DNA of 64,000 nucleotides from Sporothrix humicola (GCA_021396245.1 WNYE01000065.1:173815-237814), one strand, 5' to 3'. Counted from the stretch's first letter, positions 1 to 11,687 are shown. Program-made: numbers and translations. Notes: generated by a model from the letters alone, not told the origin.

Positions 1-298
1 GAGCAAAGTCTAGAATGGACACGGCTCGAATGATCTGCTCCCTGACCGAGCCCATGCGCTCCGTGATGTCGATGGACGGTTGGAGTAGCAGCGTGTTTTC
101 CTCGTCCGTCTGTCCAAAACAAAGGGAAGGTAGCATGCCAGCCAGCGCCTTGCCCTCTACCCGAAGATTCATGACTTCCTGTTGAGCCAGCCTTGCGATG
201 GGCGAGTCGCGAGATTTGCAAACATGGCCCTCCAGACGGTGGCAGAGACTCGTTATCATTTGTGCGAGGGAGCCGAGTTGATACAGGGCGCTGTCCAT
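1..298 (-). CDS. Partial protein of unknown function, cut by the left edge
   Basis: An open frame begins with ATG at 298 on the minus strand and runs 99 codons without a stop to the window edge, so only the N-terminal part is visible. It starts MDSALYQLGSLAQMITSL and is mostly helical-looking, with no signal peptide or membrane segment. I do not recognise a domain. The start is the first ATG in frame and the rest lies outside the window. Codon use is GC-rich, like the neighbouring genes. Confidence 0.5.
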   Translation of the reverse strand, partial: MDSALYQLGSLAQMITSLCHRLEGHVCKSRDSPIARLAQQEVMNLRVEGKALAGMLPSLCFGQTDEENTLLLQPSIDITERMGSVREQIIRAVSILDFA

Positions 299-870
299 GA
301 TGAAAGAAAATGGTTGGCTGTCGGGGTTGTGTGGAGTAGCGCAGCTTCGTTAGTGCCACTTCGGGACCGGACGATGGTCGTGGAACGCTTGAATTGAATT
401 GGGGCTCGGACTTGTCGGTTGGTTATTGATCCACGACAATGGGTTCAATGTGCATATTTAAATTTATTTTCGAATGTGTCATGGCTTGCGGTCATCTTTA
501 AGGCAGAGCCCCTGAACTTCTGCCAGGGCTCACCGCTATTGCAGAATCTTCGAGTCACTGACCAAAACGGTCCAAGCCACACGAATTTTGGCCCCCAAAT
601 CTCGACAGGATCATAACATCCATGTCAATGACATTGGCGCTCAAGCGGCCAACAACACAAAGATGGTTGAAGCAATAACCCATTGCGTGAAATAAAATAA
701 AAAAATTTGGCCTGGGTATGTTTGTCTAATGTTTCTGAAGAAAGTCTAATCTATCATGTTAAAATCAATCCTGGCCAAGCCCTGTTCCTCTGTGCCGGTC
801 AGGCCCCAGGACATTGTTCACCTAATGACACAGCGAGCCCTGCCAAGAAGCCCATTGCCGAAAAATCCAA
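299..870. other. Intergenic spacer
   Basis: Spacer between the start of the left-edge gene and the 3' end of the ATPase gene. I see no coding signal. It holds the promoter of the left-edge gene and the ATPase 3' untranslated region, with an A-rich stretch near 690-710. Confidence 0.5.
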
Positions 871-3800
871 CTAAGCTGCAGACTGCGACTCTAGACTGGC
901 ATCGAGTCTCGTGCCTCTCTCCTTGCGTCTAAAGTACACCCGCTTTGCCCACTTCCAGGACTCGGTGCCGACCATAAAGACAATGACAGCGATGAACACG
1001 ACGGCCCATTCCCAGGAGATGCCGGTGTGCAGAAAGACGACATGGTTGAGGCCGGGGATGTAGATGATGGGGAACACTGTAAAGAAGACGGCGACGACGG
1101 CAAAGAAGAGGAAATGGTTGCCCCAGAGGTGGGCAGCCCAGGTCTTGAAGCCCTTGGGCATGGAGAACAGGGACTCGCGAAAGTCGATGAGTTCCCAGGC
1201 AAACAACAGGAAAATCCAGGTCATGGTGGTGAAGCAGGTGGCGCGGGCGCGGAAGACGGCGTCGCACGAGGCAGAGTAGTCGTTGTTGCAGTCGACGCCG
1301 AGGTTGCCATCGTCGAAGCCGAAAAGGACGACGACAAACGAGCCCAAGACACAGGCGGCCATGAGCAAACCATTGACAACCATGTCGACAAGCAGCTCGG
1401 GGGAAAAAACACCGTACTTCAAATTCTGGGGCGGTCTGGTCAGAATGTTGGGGACGGCCTTTTCAAAACCTAGACCCGTCTCGCAGAACGAGCCGGTGCC
1501 CATCAGCATCCACAGCACCTCGACGGGCGACAAGACGAAAACAGACGTGTCCGTGGAGTCCTTGAAGACGAGGCCGACCAACAGGGCGATAACAAAGCCG
1601 ACGTTGGCCGCCAGGACGTGCAGAATAAATTTCTGGATGTTGTCAAAGATGCGCCGGCCCTCCTCGATGGCGTTGAGAATGGAGGCAAAATTGTCGTCGG
1701 TCAGCACAATGTCCGACGCATCCTTGGCTACGTCGCTGCCACTGCCCATGGCGATGCCAATGTCGGCATACCGCAGACTGGGGCTGTCGTTGACGCCGTC
1801 GCCCGTCATGGCCACGTACCGGCCGCGCCGGTGCAGCGCCTCGATCATGCGGACCTTGGTGGAGGGGGCACAGCGGGCGAGGACGAGGGGCAGTTCTTTG
1901 AGGGCGTCAATCTCGTCGTTGGTGAGTCGGTCAAACTCGTGGGCGGCCATGACGATGGTGCGTGCTGTGTCTGCCGATAGCATCCGCATCTTTTCGGGCG
2001 GCGGCATGATACCCACTTCGGCGGCAATGGCCCGTGCCGTGTCAGGGTGATCGCCCGTGAGCATGTGCACCGTGATACCGGCGCCGTGGCACATGCGGAC
2101 ACTCTCCTTCGATTCGGGCCGTGGTGGGTCGTAGATGCCGATGAGACCGCGGAAAACAAGGCCGGTTTCAAAATCTTCACGGGGCCGGGAGTTGCCGTCG
2201 GAGAAGTCACTTTCTGAAACGGGTTCGACGAGCTGTCTGTCGGCAAAGGCAAGGACACGAAGGCCCTGGCTGGCCAAAGACTCCATGTTGGCGAGAATGT
2301 CGGTGCGGGTATCGTCCGTCAAGGGAACTGTGGTCTCCCCAGACGTGATAGTGTCGCAGCTGCCGAGGACACGCTCGACAGCGCCCTTTGTGAAAACCAA
2401 TGTCGTTCTCGAAAAAACGTTCTCGCAAATGACCGACATTTTCTTGACGTCCGAGTCGAAGGGAAACTCGGCGATCTGCCGCCACTGGGCAGAATGTCCC
2501 TGAGTCATGTCCTTCCGGTTCCAGCCAAAACGGGCGGCAAACACGGCCACGGCCACTTCAGTTGGTGCACCAAGGCCGATCCAAGCACCGGGCTCTGTCG
2601 ACGACTCGTCGTTCTGGTGCAACGAGGCAAGGTTGGCCAGAGATCCAATGTTGAGGTAGCACTCGAGGGCGGGTATCTGGGCTGGCTCGTTGGTGGCATC
2701 GACTGTGCATGACGTCTTTTCTTCATCGGTGTTCCTTGGCCCTGACTCATTGAAGAAGACATCCCCCGCCGACGGGTTGTAGACGTCGTTGGAGGTGTCG
2801 ACGGTGTACGTTCCATGACTCGGCAGCCAGGCCTTGCGGACGACCATGCGGCCCTGCGTGATGGTGCCCGTCTTGTCCGAGCAGATGTCCGTGACGCCGC
2901 CCAGTGCTTCTAGACTCTGAAGATTGCGTACAATGACGTGTCTCTCCAGCATCTTTTTCGTGCCAGCGGCGATCGTCACAGTGAGGACCAGCAGTAAAGA
3001 GACGGGAATGGTGCCCACAGCGGTCGTGACAGCATAGATGATGACGTCCCGCCGAGAGTCAAATTTGTTGGCGCCCAGGACAATAATGACACAGACAATG
3101 GCAAACGCAAAGAGCCACAGGAACAGCGCAGATAGCTTCTTCTGGAGAGGCGTGCCCACGGTCAGACCAAAGAACTCGCCCAGGCCGTCAACGACCGCGT
3201 AGTACCACTTGAGGAGGAGACGCGCGACGGGGCCATGCTTCTTGTCACCAGCAGTCTTTTGCTTTGACTTGCCGTTGAGGGCACCGGCAATGCTTCCAAT
3301 CTCGGTGAACATGCCCGTGGCAAAGACGACGCCCCGGCCGCGGCCTTTGGTCACAATGGTCGAGCTATACACCACGTTGAGCCGGTCGCCCGGCCCTGTC
3401 TCGTCGTCAAAGGTGGCCTTGGGCAGCTTGGAGACCGGCACCGACTCGCCCGTCAGCGCCGACTCGTCCATCTCCAGGTTGACCGCCTCAATCAGCCGAA
3501 TGTCCGCCGGGATCGAGTCGCCCATGCCAATGTCCACAATGTCACCGGGCACCACATCCGACGTCTGGATTGTGACTGTCTTGCCGTCACGGACGACGTT
3601 GCACTTGGGCGCGCCCAGATTCCGGAGTGAATCAATCGTGCGCTCCGCCTGCAGGCTTTGGAAGAAGCCAATGCCAATGTTGAGCGCAATAATACCTCCC
3701 AGAATGCCGCCCTCGATCCACGCCTTGATGCCGAAACTCGCGGCGAGGGCGAGGAGCAGCACGAGGGTCATGGCGTTCAGGATCTGCTCCAGGAAGATCT

Positions 3801-4014
3801 TGAACGGCTGGACGCCCTTTTGGCCTTGGAGCTCGTTGGGGCCGTACTCGACACGGCGAGACTCGGCTTCCGTTGAGCTGAGACCGGTGGTAGCATCGGC
3901 ATGGAGTTCATCGAGGACTGTCGAGAAGGGCAAGGCATGTGGCGGCCGAGACAGCGGCTTGTTGGATTGACCGGGGACATGGTCCTCAAAATCGGAAAAG
4001 GATTTGTCGGCCAT
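871..4014 (-). CDS. ENA: ENA-type sodium/potassium-exporting P-type ATPase (type IID)
   Basis: Single-exon gene for 1047 residues, the usual length for fungal ENA pumps, which export Na+ or K+ across the plasma membrane using ATP. Visible landmarks are the actuator motif TGES (188-191), the phosphorylation motif DKTGT (380-384, the aspartate that is phosphorylated), IPVSLLL in membrane helix 4 (about 336-342) and TGDGVNDSP in the hinge (737-745). The N-terminal region (about 25-125) with NAMTLVLLLALAASFGIKAW and the run CSDKTGTITQGRMVVRKAW are typical of the IID subfamily rather than SERCA or PMCA. The C-terminal third has about six hydrophobic segments. The start is the ATG at 4014. Alkaline or salt induction is known for the family but no site was checked here. 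The exact substrate ion cannot be told from sequence. Confidence 0.93.
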   Translation of the reverse strand: MADKSFSDFEDHVPGQSNKPLSRPPHALPFSTVLDELHADATTGLSSTEAESRRVEYGPNELQGQKGVQPFKIFLEQILNAMTLVLLLALAASFGIKAWIEGGILGGIIALNIGIGFFQSLQAERTIDSLRNLGAPKCNVVRDGKTVTIQTSDVVPGDIVDIGMGDSIPADIRLIEAVNLEMDESALTGESVPVSKLPKATFDDETGPGDRLNVVYSSTIVTKGRGRGVVFATGMFTEIGSIAGALNGKSKQKTAGDKKHGPVARLLLKWYYAVVDGLGEFFGLTVGTPLQKKLSALFLWLFAFAIVCVIIVLGANKFDSRRDVIIYAVTTAVGTIPVSLLLVLTVTIAAGTKKMLERHVIVRNLQSLEALGGVTDICSDKTGTITQGRMVVRKAWLPSHGTYTVDTSNDVYNPSAGDVFFNESGPRNTDEEKTSCTVDATNEPAQIPALECYLNIGSLANLASLHQNDESSTEPGAWIGLGAPTEVAVAVFAARFGWNRKDMTQGHSAQWRQIAEFPFDSDVKKMSVICENVFSRTTLVFTKGAVERVLGSCDTITSGETTVPLTDDTRTDILANMESLASQGLRVLAFADRQLVEPVSESDFSDGNSRPREDFETGLVFRGLIGIYDPPRPESKESVRMCHGAGITVHMLTGDHPDTARAIAAEVGIMPPPEKMRMLSADTARTIVMAAHEFDRLTNDEIDALKELPLVLARCAPSTKVRMIEALHRRGRYVAMTGDGVNDSPSLRYADIGIAMGSGSDVAKDASDIVLTDDNFASILNAIEEGRRIFDNIQKFILHVLAANVGFVIALLVGLVFKDSTDTSVFVLSPVEVLWMLMGTGSFCETGLGFEKAVPNILTRPPQNLKYGVFSPELLVDMVVNGLLMAACVLGSFVVVLFGFDDGNLGVDCNNDYSASCDAVFRARATCFTTMTWIFLLFAWELIDFRESLFSMPKGFKTWAAHLWGNHFLFFAVVAVFFTVFPIIYIPGLNHVVFLHTGISWEWAVVFIAVIVFMVGTESWKWAKRVYFRRKERGTRLDASLESQSAA

Positions 4015-5401
4015 GGCTGCAGAAGTAGGTGTTACCGAACCTTGCGTCGTATGATGAAATTGTTCAGTAGTGGAGGAAGGAAGGGAGAGAGGTGCCTTGA
4101 AGGTAAAGCCATTCCGGTGCGATGGTAGGTAAAGGTAAAACAGTGAAGGAAAATGTCCATGAAAACAAGTCTATGATGCTGAAGAAAGCTTGCTTTTCTG
4201 TTCCGTCCTGTCCTCTGTCCGTTCCCGTTCTGTTTTTATGTCGATTATGGCCATGTCTGTGGTCTGGTGGTGCAACCGGCATCGTCTTGGTCCTGCTCTA
4301 ACTATGAATGGCAAAAATGCTGTCAGCCTTGTACTAATTTCGAGAAAAACTGACAAAAACTCGAGAAAACTTTAAATTTCGCCTTTTGTCGTATCCTGTT
4401 ACCCAGTTGAGCAGGACAAGGCTGAGCATCCCGCAACCGTTTGTCACACAAACTTGGAGATGCTGGGGATGCTGTGGTTCGGGCCCGCCGCCAAGCCAGT
4501 CTTACGTAAAGACGGGGGGCAAAAAGCCGGAAGTCGCAAAAAAATGGCCGAAATACGACAGTGTCCCGGCCAAGCCTTATTGCACCAAGGGAATCAACGG
4601 CGGCTGGTCTTAGTCAGCCAGCAAGTCGGCTTGTCAAACGCTGTCTAAATCGTTTTCGACTTCCTAATCGGGAAACATGTACAAGAATCGTACACCACAG
4701 ATTCGTTTGACGGTGCACAGTTTTGGAATGTGCCGAAATATACATTATGCAGTCGTACACGTTACATAATTCTCACTCGCCTTCTAGACGATGCCTTATT
4801 TTTAAGAGTCCGAGAGTTGGCGAATACAGCAGTCCGCGTGTGGTGAAAAAAAAACGAAGGGAAAGGATGGGAACCGTGGCATGGAAAAGGCTACTCTCAA
4901 GAAAATAGCAAAAACGTTGGACAATGTACCACAAGAAGAAATAAGGATGGCACAAGATTCATTGGCTATCTGACTGTCTACGAAACTAAGGACTCCCAAA
5001 ACGATCGAGGCTCGTTCCTTTCTCTTACCGCCCGAAGCTGATTTGGTCACGGAGCAATACTTGTACAAATTGAGATGCCTATTGCATCGTCATGCACGTG
5101 GTTCTCTTCGTAGGAACACGGTGGATTTGCCGACATCTTCAATGAATAGCCTCAAAGGTCTCTTTGGCCTTTAATAATCGTATATCCTGCGCCTTGTCGT
5201 TGTCTGAATCTTGGGGTTGGTAGACTCTGTGATCTTTTTTGTTCTTGTCTTACCGTCTTATCGGATAGTTTCGTGTCTTTCTTTCCCTTCTATTTCTTTT
5301 TTTTTTTTTCATTTTTATTCGTATAATCTTTTTTTTTTTTTTTTTTTTTGAAAAAGACAGCCTCTACACGGCAAACCTTCACCCCTTTCTCTCTACACAA
5401 T
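4015..5401. other. Divergent promoter region between ENA and HRI1
   Basis: About 1.4 kb separating the two divergent start codons. No credible gene is seen. The right end is pyrimidine-rich, with two poly-T runs at about 5298-5309 and 5328-5349 just upstream of the HRI1 start, which looks like a fungal core promoter. A few short open frames on both strands have no coding character. Confidence 0.5.
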
Positions 5402-6154
5402 ATGGTCGTCCGCCTCACACAGCGAGTGAGCTGGCGCTGGATGCCAGAGCCGCCCGAAGAGCCCACCGACACACTCGTCCAGAATGTCAGCGACTGGTAC
5501 ATTGACCTGCGCATGCTCAAGACAGACGGGTCGCTGGACTATGCCTTTGCCGGCGAAGAGACCATTCTCGAGAGGGGCCCCGGAGACTACCGTAGGTTTG
5601 TCACCTTTCCTGCCCTTCAAACCCAGCTGCTAACGTAGGCAGTGACCATCCAATGGACAAAGATGATTAGCAGCCGCGGCAGCCTGGCGACGTACGTGTT
5701 TGACGTGATCAAGCCGCCGACGGGCGACTTCCTCGAGATGGGCCAGGTGCCACACTTTGCGACGGGCGTGCCGACGCTGTTCCGTGAGCGGTGGCGGCCG
5801 GTTGTGGACGTGCCGTCGACGGCCCGGTTTCCGTGGGCGTGGATTCTGGAGAGCGAGGACGGCAAGTGCTTCCTGGGGCTGGTGGGCGGCGTGTTCCAGG
5901 CTCTCCGGGGGCACGAGGGCCCTGGCGGCATGGACGGGTTCTGCGCAAGAAGAGAGATCTGGGACGGTACCAAGGAGACGTGGACGACCAAGTACGAAGG
6001 CGGCGATGCCAGCCGGCTGCCGAGCCTGCCCAGGATGGCGGACGAGACAGGGGCTGGATCTGGCTTGCGCTGGCAGAGCATTGCACGTGCTGGGGACGTT
6101 ATCGATGCATTTGGCGGGAGGTACATTGTGCGCGCCATTGAGCAGATCGAATGA
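5402..6154 (+). CDS. HRI1: HRI1 family protein
   Basis: Two exons, 5402-5591 and 5643-6154, with a 51-bp intron (GTAGGT donor, GCTAAC branch, GCAG acceptor). The spliced product is 233 residues, near the 244 of yeast Hri1. The opening RVSWRWMPEPPEEPTDT, then WYIDLRMLKTDGSLDYAFAGEE, and a second half with a FLEMGQVPH-like stretch fit the HRI1 fold, a pair of small beta-barrel lobes. Yeast Hri1 interacts with the Hrr25 kinase; its molecular role is unknown. No signal peptide or membrane segment. The ATG at 5402 follows the poly-T tract and opens the conserved region. Family assignment is from remembered sequence character, without an alignment. Confidence 0.75.
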
Positions 6155-6552
6155 GTGCCAAGAGGTCCGTATTGGTGGAACCAGTGTCGTTTAGCGTTCG
6201 CCTTATTGGGAGAAAACCTACGACAATATTACTGCATTCGGCTAGCGCTGTCGGTACACCCGCAGGATGGCGGCTTGACTCGTTGAGGCTCCCTGCCAGC
6301 ACGAAGCAGGGGCATGAGTGACCTGGGGCGTCGTGGGGTGAAGTACGTAAAATTGGGATTTTGGCATGATAAGAAACATGATGACCGCCATAGCATATGT
6401 TGATGGTGTTGCATACGATGTAGACATCATCTCTCTATTACAATCACCGAGGTCTGTTTCTGTCCACTCAGTTCGTCCCATACCCAATTCCTGTTCTTGT
6501 CCGCACCAATTTCGTGCTTTTTGGACCAGCGACGTTCAGACAACTGCCCCAA

Positions 6553-9285
6553 ATGCCCCCATACAGTCATAGCGAAGACACCTTGGGCGCGTCGCGGCCG
6601 GCCAGCGCAACTAGCTCATCGGCCAAAAAGCTGCGCGCCAAGCACGCCTACAGACAGTGCAACAGCCGGCGAGTGCGGTGCGACGTGACGGTGCAGCACC
6701 CGTGCTCCAACTGCTCGGCGGCCAAGGCGCGCTGCGAAGTGCTGCCATCACGGCGGGGGAGGTAAGCCGTCCAGGATGAGCATAGGGCATAGAGCATGTA
6801 TATGTCGAGTTGTAAGGAGTAGTCCAGCAACGCACCAAAGTTGACACTGTGATTCCCAGATATCCCCGGAGAGCGCGCCGTCAAGACCACGATTCGACTG
6901 TCCCCGACAACAACGCGCAAAACAACGGGACGGCCAATGATACCGCAAATACACACGATGCCTGTGATGCCTCCACCCTGACTCGAGATAAGGAGCCTGC
7001 CGTGTCTGTCTCTCCCTCAGACGGCGGTGCAGTAGGTGCGTGCGCGGAAGTAGATGCAAACACGGCAAAAGACGCCTCGCCGCGCCTCGACAATGAACCC
7101 AACCAAAACGGCACGGGCATGTTTCCATCGCCAGGATCTTCGAGAGGTCTGTTCTACGGCGAGTCCAACTTCTTGACTGTCGTGCCGGGCCATCTCAGCG
7201 GCGACGGCAGGAACTCTTCTCGGACAAGTACACAGACACGGACACGAAAAGAACATGTGCCACCAGCAAACAATTCCCCGTCCCAGGGTGCGGGCTCGAC
7301 CACGGGTAGAACATCGGCGGCCGGCACAAGCCCCGGCCCGGCCAACGACACAGCCCTCCGCGCGACGGGCGCTCTCGACTTCCCCGACTACGATACCCTG
7401 CTGCCGCCCATCCGGGCGTACTTCCAGTGGTTCCACCCCTGCTTCCCTGTGCTCGACCGGCCGGCCGTAGTCGCCAAGCTCGCATCCGGCGAGATTGCCC
7501 CGATTCTTCTGAATGCGATGCTCTTTATCGGCACCACCTACTGCGACGAGCTCGGCGTGCTGGCCATGGGCTTCCGCGACCGGTCCGAGGCCAAGGCGGC
7601 GTTCTATGCGCGCACCAAAACGCTGTTTCACGCCGATGGCCACGGCGGCGGCGGCGAGCAGGACCGCACGACTCTGGTGCAGGCGCTCTTCCTGGCGAGT
7701 TTCTGGCGCGGCGGGCCGGACGACGTGCGCGATGTGCGCTTCTGGCTGGGCAACGCCATCACCATTGCCGAGTCCTACGGGCTTCACAGGTCGTAAGTTG
7801 CCCAGCATACCATGATATTTATTTCCTAGCTAACTGGCAGCGAACGATACACAACACGCGATGCACACATGAACCGGATGCGGAGAAGAATATGGTGGTC
7901 AATCTATGTTTGTGCACGCCCTCCATTCTCTAGAATCAGAGTCATATCAGATGTCAGATGCAGTGTCAGTTGCCAACTAACAGTGCAGGTCCGCGAGAGA
8001 CAGTCGGCCGTGGCGCTGGGCCTGCCGAGCCGGATCCGCGATCTCGACTGCGACATTGAGCCGTTGACGGCGGCAGATCTAGAGCAGGACGCCGTCGAGA
8101 CAGACGCAGACGACGCCGGGTTCGGCACCTCCGAGCCAGAACATGCCGTGTACGTCCTCAACATGATCAAGATTGCCCAGCTTCGTAGGTACAAGCAAGC
8201 CCCCCACTTTGCCGGCATCTTTTCTAACCATACACCTGTAGTCGGACGTATTTTCGACACGCAGTTCGTCCCCGGCCACGGCCCGCTGACACGCCAACAC
8301 GTGCACGAGCTCGACCGCGACCTCGAGGCGTGGCTGGCCGGGCTGCCGGCCGAGATGCGCAGCCCCGAGCAGTACCGGCACACCAAGGCGTCGGTGTTTG
8401 CTTCTCTGCTGCACCTGGCCTACAACCACCTGCGCATCCAGATCCACCGCAAGGGCTTCCTGGCCGGCACGGACACGGCGGACCGGCAAGCGGTGCTGAG
8501 TGCGGCGTGCCAGATCAGCCGGGTGGCGGAGGACATGCTGACGGAGAAGACGATCCAGTACGGGCAGATGCATATGTAGGTCGGTCGAAGGTGTTTAATT
8601 TTGCGGGCCGGCCTTTATTCTAACGCCTACCTTGCTTGCAGTGTCACCAGCTTCTTTGCCGCGCTCTGCATCCACAGCATCAGCATCAAGTCAGCGCGGG
8701 ATGCGGCACGCAAGATCGCCGAGCACCGAGCGCAGATCTGTCTGCTCGGGCTGAGGGAGCTGAGTACGTATTCAGGGGGAGGGTATTTCATTTTATTCCT
8801 GTGTCTGCGCTGTACTAACATCTACTCTACTCCCTGCAGACAACTACTGGCGGATCAACAACAACGTGCTCGACCTGTTTCTCGAGTACCTCGACGAGCC
8901 CACCGCCCGCCGGCTGCACGGCGACTCTTGTCAGGGGAGTCCCTCCCTTTCCCACGCCGACAACGAAAAGGACAAGGACAAAAACAAGGACAAAAACAGA
9001 GATAAAGACAGAGATAGAGACACGGGCGCCCACCCAGCGCACACCAGCCCAGCCTTCTTCCCGCTCGGCCAGCACGCCGACGTCTTTGAGGACCAGTACC
9101 TCAACTTTGCCCACGCCGTCCACTGGGATGGCCAGGGCGTGAATGTAAACACAAACATGACCCACGACCTTGACTTTTACCTCGATCCCGGGCTGTACTA
9201 CAGCGCCAACGCGGCGAACTCCCACCCAGACTCGGCCAGCGCCAACCCCCACCAGGGGATCGACTTCTTGGAGCATGCACTGTGA
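6553..9285 (+). CDS. Zn2Cys6-type transcription factor with a degenerate zinc cluster
   Basis: Seven exons give a continuous 768-residue frame: 6553-6761, 6860-7792, 7841-7907, 7989-8184, 8242-8575, 8642-8763 and 8840-9285. All introns are GT-AG and all phases agree. The DNA-binding cluster is near residues 33-61, but the first ligand is Tyr33 where Cys is expected (HAYRQC); C36, C43, C51, C54 and C61 have normal spacing. The basic tail SRRGRR follows. The middle (about 240-520) is a fungal_trans regulatory domain, with landmarks YFQWFHPCFPVLDRP, LNAMLFIGTTYCDE, RRRIWWSIYVRERQ and LGLPSRIRDLDCDIEPL. It resembles the cutinase/fatty-acid regulator (CTF1/FarA-like) group. Exon 7 carries a Lys/Asp repeat (about 8967-9022). 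A second in-frame ATG lies at 6514. The target genes are unknown. Confidence 0.85.
8967..9022 (+). repeat. In-frame KD/RD codon repeat in the regulator's last exon
   Basis: A purine-rich stretch of repeated AAGGAC, AAAAAC, AGAGAT and AGAGAC units encodes an alternating Lys/Asp/Asn/Arg tract of about 19 residues. It is a low-complexity insertion after the conserved domain and is likely to vary in length between strains. Confidence 0.7.
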
Positions 9286-9314
9286 ATCACAGCCCTCCGT
9301 CACCGGCCGCGCTG

Positions 9315-11687
9315 TCACAGGCTGAATGGAGCCCTCGCAACCGAGTCGGAGGCGTGCCACAGCAGATCTTCCCAGAACGTCCAGGCCGGGTCGGGCCCGA
9401 CGTCGCCAAAGTCACCATCTCCAACGCTATCTAGGGGCATGGGCATGGCGTACGAGCTAGGCACAGCAGGAAGTTGGTCATTGCCAACGCCAACAACGTC
9501 TGTGTCTGCCACTTGAGCTGCTATCGCGCTCGTCTTCTTGTTCCTCAAAGCCATGATAAACGGCGGCACCACCACCTCTGCGTCAGTCGTGCCCTGCACC
9601 TGTCGCTCTGCCCTCAGCGCACCCTCCCTCGCCGCCCACGCCTCCAGTGCCAGATCACCCAAGGCGGCAAACAGTGTATTCTTGGGCATGTCCTCAACCA
9701 TTTCGGGGTGCATGTCGTACTGTTCCTCAATCAGCCGCCACGCCACAGCCACCTTCTCCCCCGACACGCGGCGCCGCAGATCGCTCAGCACGTAGATGTA
9801 GGCGTCCATCTGGAACGGCGCCGCCATGTACGTGAAAAGGTGCGATGCAAACGGGCTGCGCAGGCCCACGTCGACCAGCTCGAGCATCGACAGCGCGGAT
9901 GAAAAGGCAATGTCCCCATGCTCAGGCGTACTGACAAAAAGCGACTGCGGCCTCTGGTGGCGTGGATGATACAGCGTGAAGCGCATGCGCGCCATGGCCA
10001 GGTGGATCATGGCGTCGACCAATCTGTGCAGCGGGATGCGCTTGTCGAGGTGGCGCAGGTACTTGGCCTCATAAACGGACTCGATGCGGCGGATGGCGGC
10101 CGCGCCGGCCTCAATGCGCTTCTGGTTGGCGTCGAGGGTCGTACCCGTCCCCATACCGGCATCGGTCTGCTCTTCCTTTGCGCCCGACGTGTTGGCCGCC
10201 CGCACAATACTCTCAAACGTCTGCGTGGTCGCCGGCGACGAGCGCACCCAACTACCAAACTCAAACTTCATGCGCACGCAAAGCATCTCGGTGGGCCCGT
10301 CCTCGGCTTCTCGCTCACGCGGCAGCTCGGCCATGTCCGGGTGCAGGTCGGCGTCATTGACGTTGAGGGGCAGCCGCATGTCGCCCAGCTCGACCAGGGC
10401 TGTTTTCAAGGCCGACGCGTGGCCGTGCACGAGCCCGGCGCCGGCGCGTCCTGCCAGTCCACACAGCGGCCACCACAGCCGCACGCGCATTTCCTGGTTG
10501 AAGGCGGTCTGCTTGGCGTTTGTGTCGGCATGGTTGAGGCCCATGCGCTGGCCGAGACGCATGGCCAGGCCGGTCAGGCTGTGCGTCAGATCCGACTCGG
10601 GGTCCGAGAACAAAAACAGAACCAGCGCCTGCAGGACTTCCATGTCGCGCGTCACCATAAAGTCGGCCGCCACCAAGGCGCGCAGCGTGGCCATCCGATA
10701 CAGGTTCATCAGCAGCACCTTGGACTCGCCAAAGACGGCGGTGCACTCGTCGGCGGACATGCTCGTGATGGACAGCGTGTAGATGGCAAACAGAAGCGCG
10801 TGCAGGGATGGCGGCGCCGCCTCTGGGTCGCCGCTCGCCTCCAAGACACGCGGCTGCAGCGTCGGCGTGTGCACAATTTTGGTGAGCGGATTGACGCGGT
10901 CGACAAAGTGCTGCCACAAAACAAAAATGTGGCGCGGCTGGGGGTGCAGACTCCCCAGAGATGGGGCCTTGCCGGTGGCCGCCTCGTTGATGATCGACTG
11001 GAGCGACGGGGTCGAATGCAACAGTGGATCATCGGGTGCACGCAGTGTCTGCACCGTAGGGTATTTGAGCTGGAGATGTCAGTGAATCGTTGTCCACAAT
11101 AAAATAGCAAGTGGGCAAGCGACGGGGATGGTGCTCACCTCGTGTGGCAGGTCGTGCCATGGACTCCTGCTTGGAGGAGGTGGCTGTTGTATTAGGGGTA
11201 TTGGTGCCCCTTGTGCAAGGACAGTTCCATCATCGTCGACAATGCTGCCATCACCGTTGTTGTCATTCTCGTCTTCCTCCTCGTCAGCTTCATTGGTCTC
11301 TTGACCTTCTGTCTGCGCTGTCTGGTCTGTCCCTCCCGGCAGGTTCTTCTCCAGTTCGGACGGCACCCATGTGTGCACGTGTGCTCCAAAATCAACCCCG
11401 TTCTTCCGCATCAGCTCCTCATAGCGTGCAATTCTCTCCAAGAGTTCATCGTCTGCAGCCCGCTTCCGCCGTTTGCGCGGCTGCGGTGCGGCGTACACAC
11501 ACACAATCCGTGATTTGCGGCAGCAGGTGCACGGATCCCCCCTGTCGCACTTGATCTTGCGCCGTGTGCAAGAAACACATGCACGTCCACGTGTCGGCAT
11601 TTGAGGTCGGTTTTGCAGTTGATTTTGCGTTTGTGTGTGTTCTGGCGACGCGGGCGTCGAAGCCACGGTTGGAGACGGCGACGCCAT
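9315..11687 (-). CDS. Zn2Cys6 transcription factor
   Basis: Two exons, 11687-11139 and 11069-9315, with a 69-bp GT-AG intron (GTGAGC donor, CACTGAC branch), both phase 0; 767 residues. The zinc cluster is complete: C37-x2-C40-x6-C47-x5-C53-x2-C56-x6-C63, with an extra Cys at 55. A basic RKRRKR segment and a short heptad-like helix (LLERIARYEELM) follow, then an acidic linker of Asp/Glu/Asn (about 145-165). The rest is a fungal_trans middle-homology region with DPLLHSTPSLQSII and HIFVLWQHFVDRVNPLTKIVHTPTLQ, a pattern common among regulators of small gene clusters. The gene is convergent with the regulator to the left (29 bp between stops) and divergent from the oxidoreductase at 12518, a plausible but unproven target. 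Confidence 0.88.

Noticed and set aside
182..616. Short plus-strand open frames at the left edge
   Set aside because: No domain or conserved start; the minus-strand partial gene explains the first 298 bases better.
9918..11102. 394-codon plus-strand open frame opposite the second zinc-cluster gene
   Set aside because: It is a shadow of the minus-strand regulator, which has a complete zinc cluster and correct splice sites; the plus-strand translation has no domain and odd His/Gln/Arg content.
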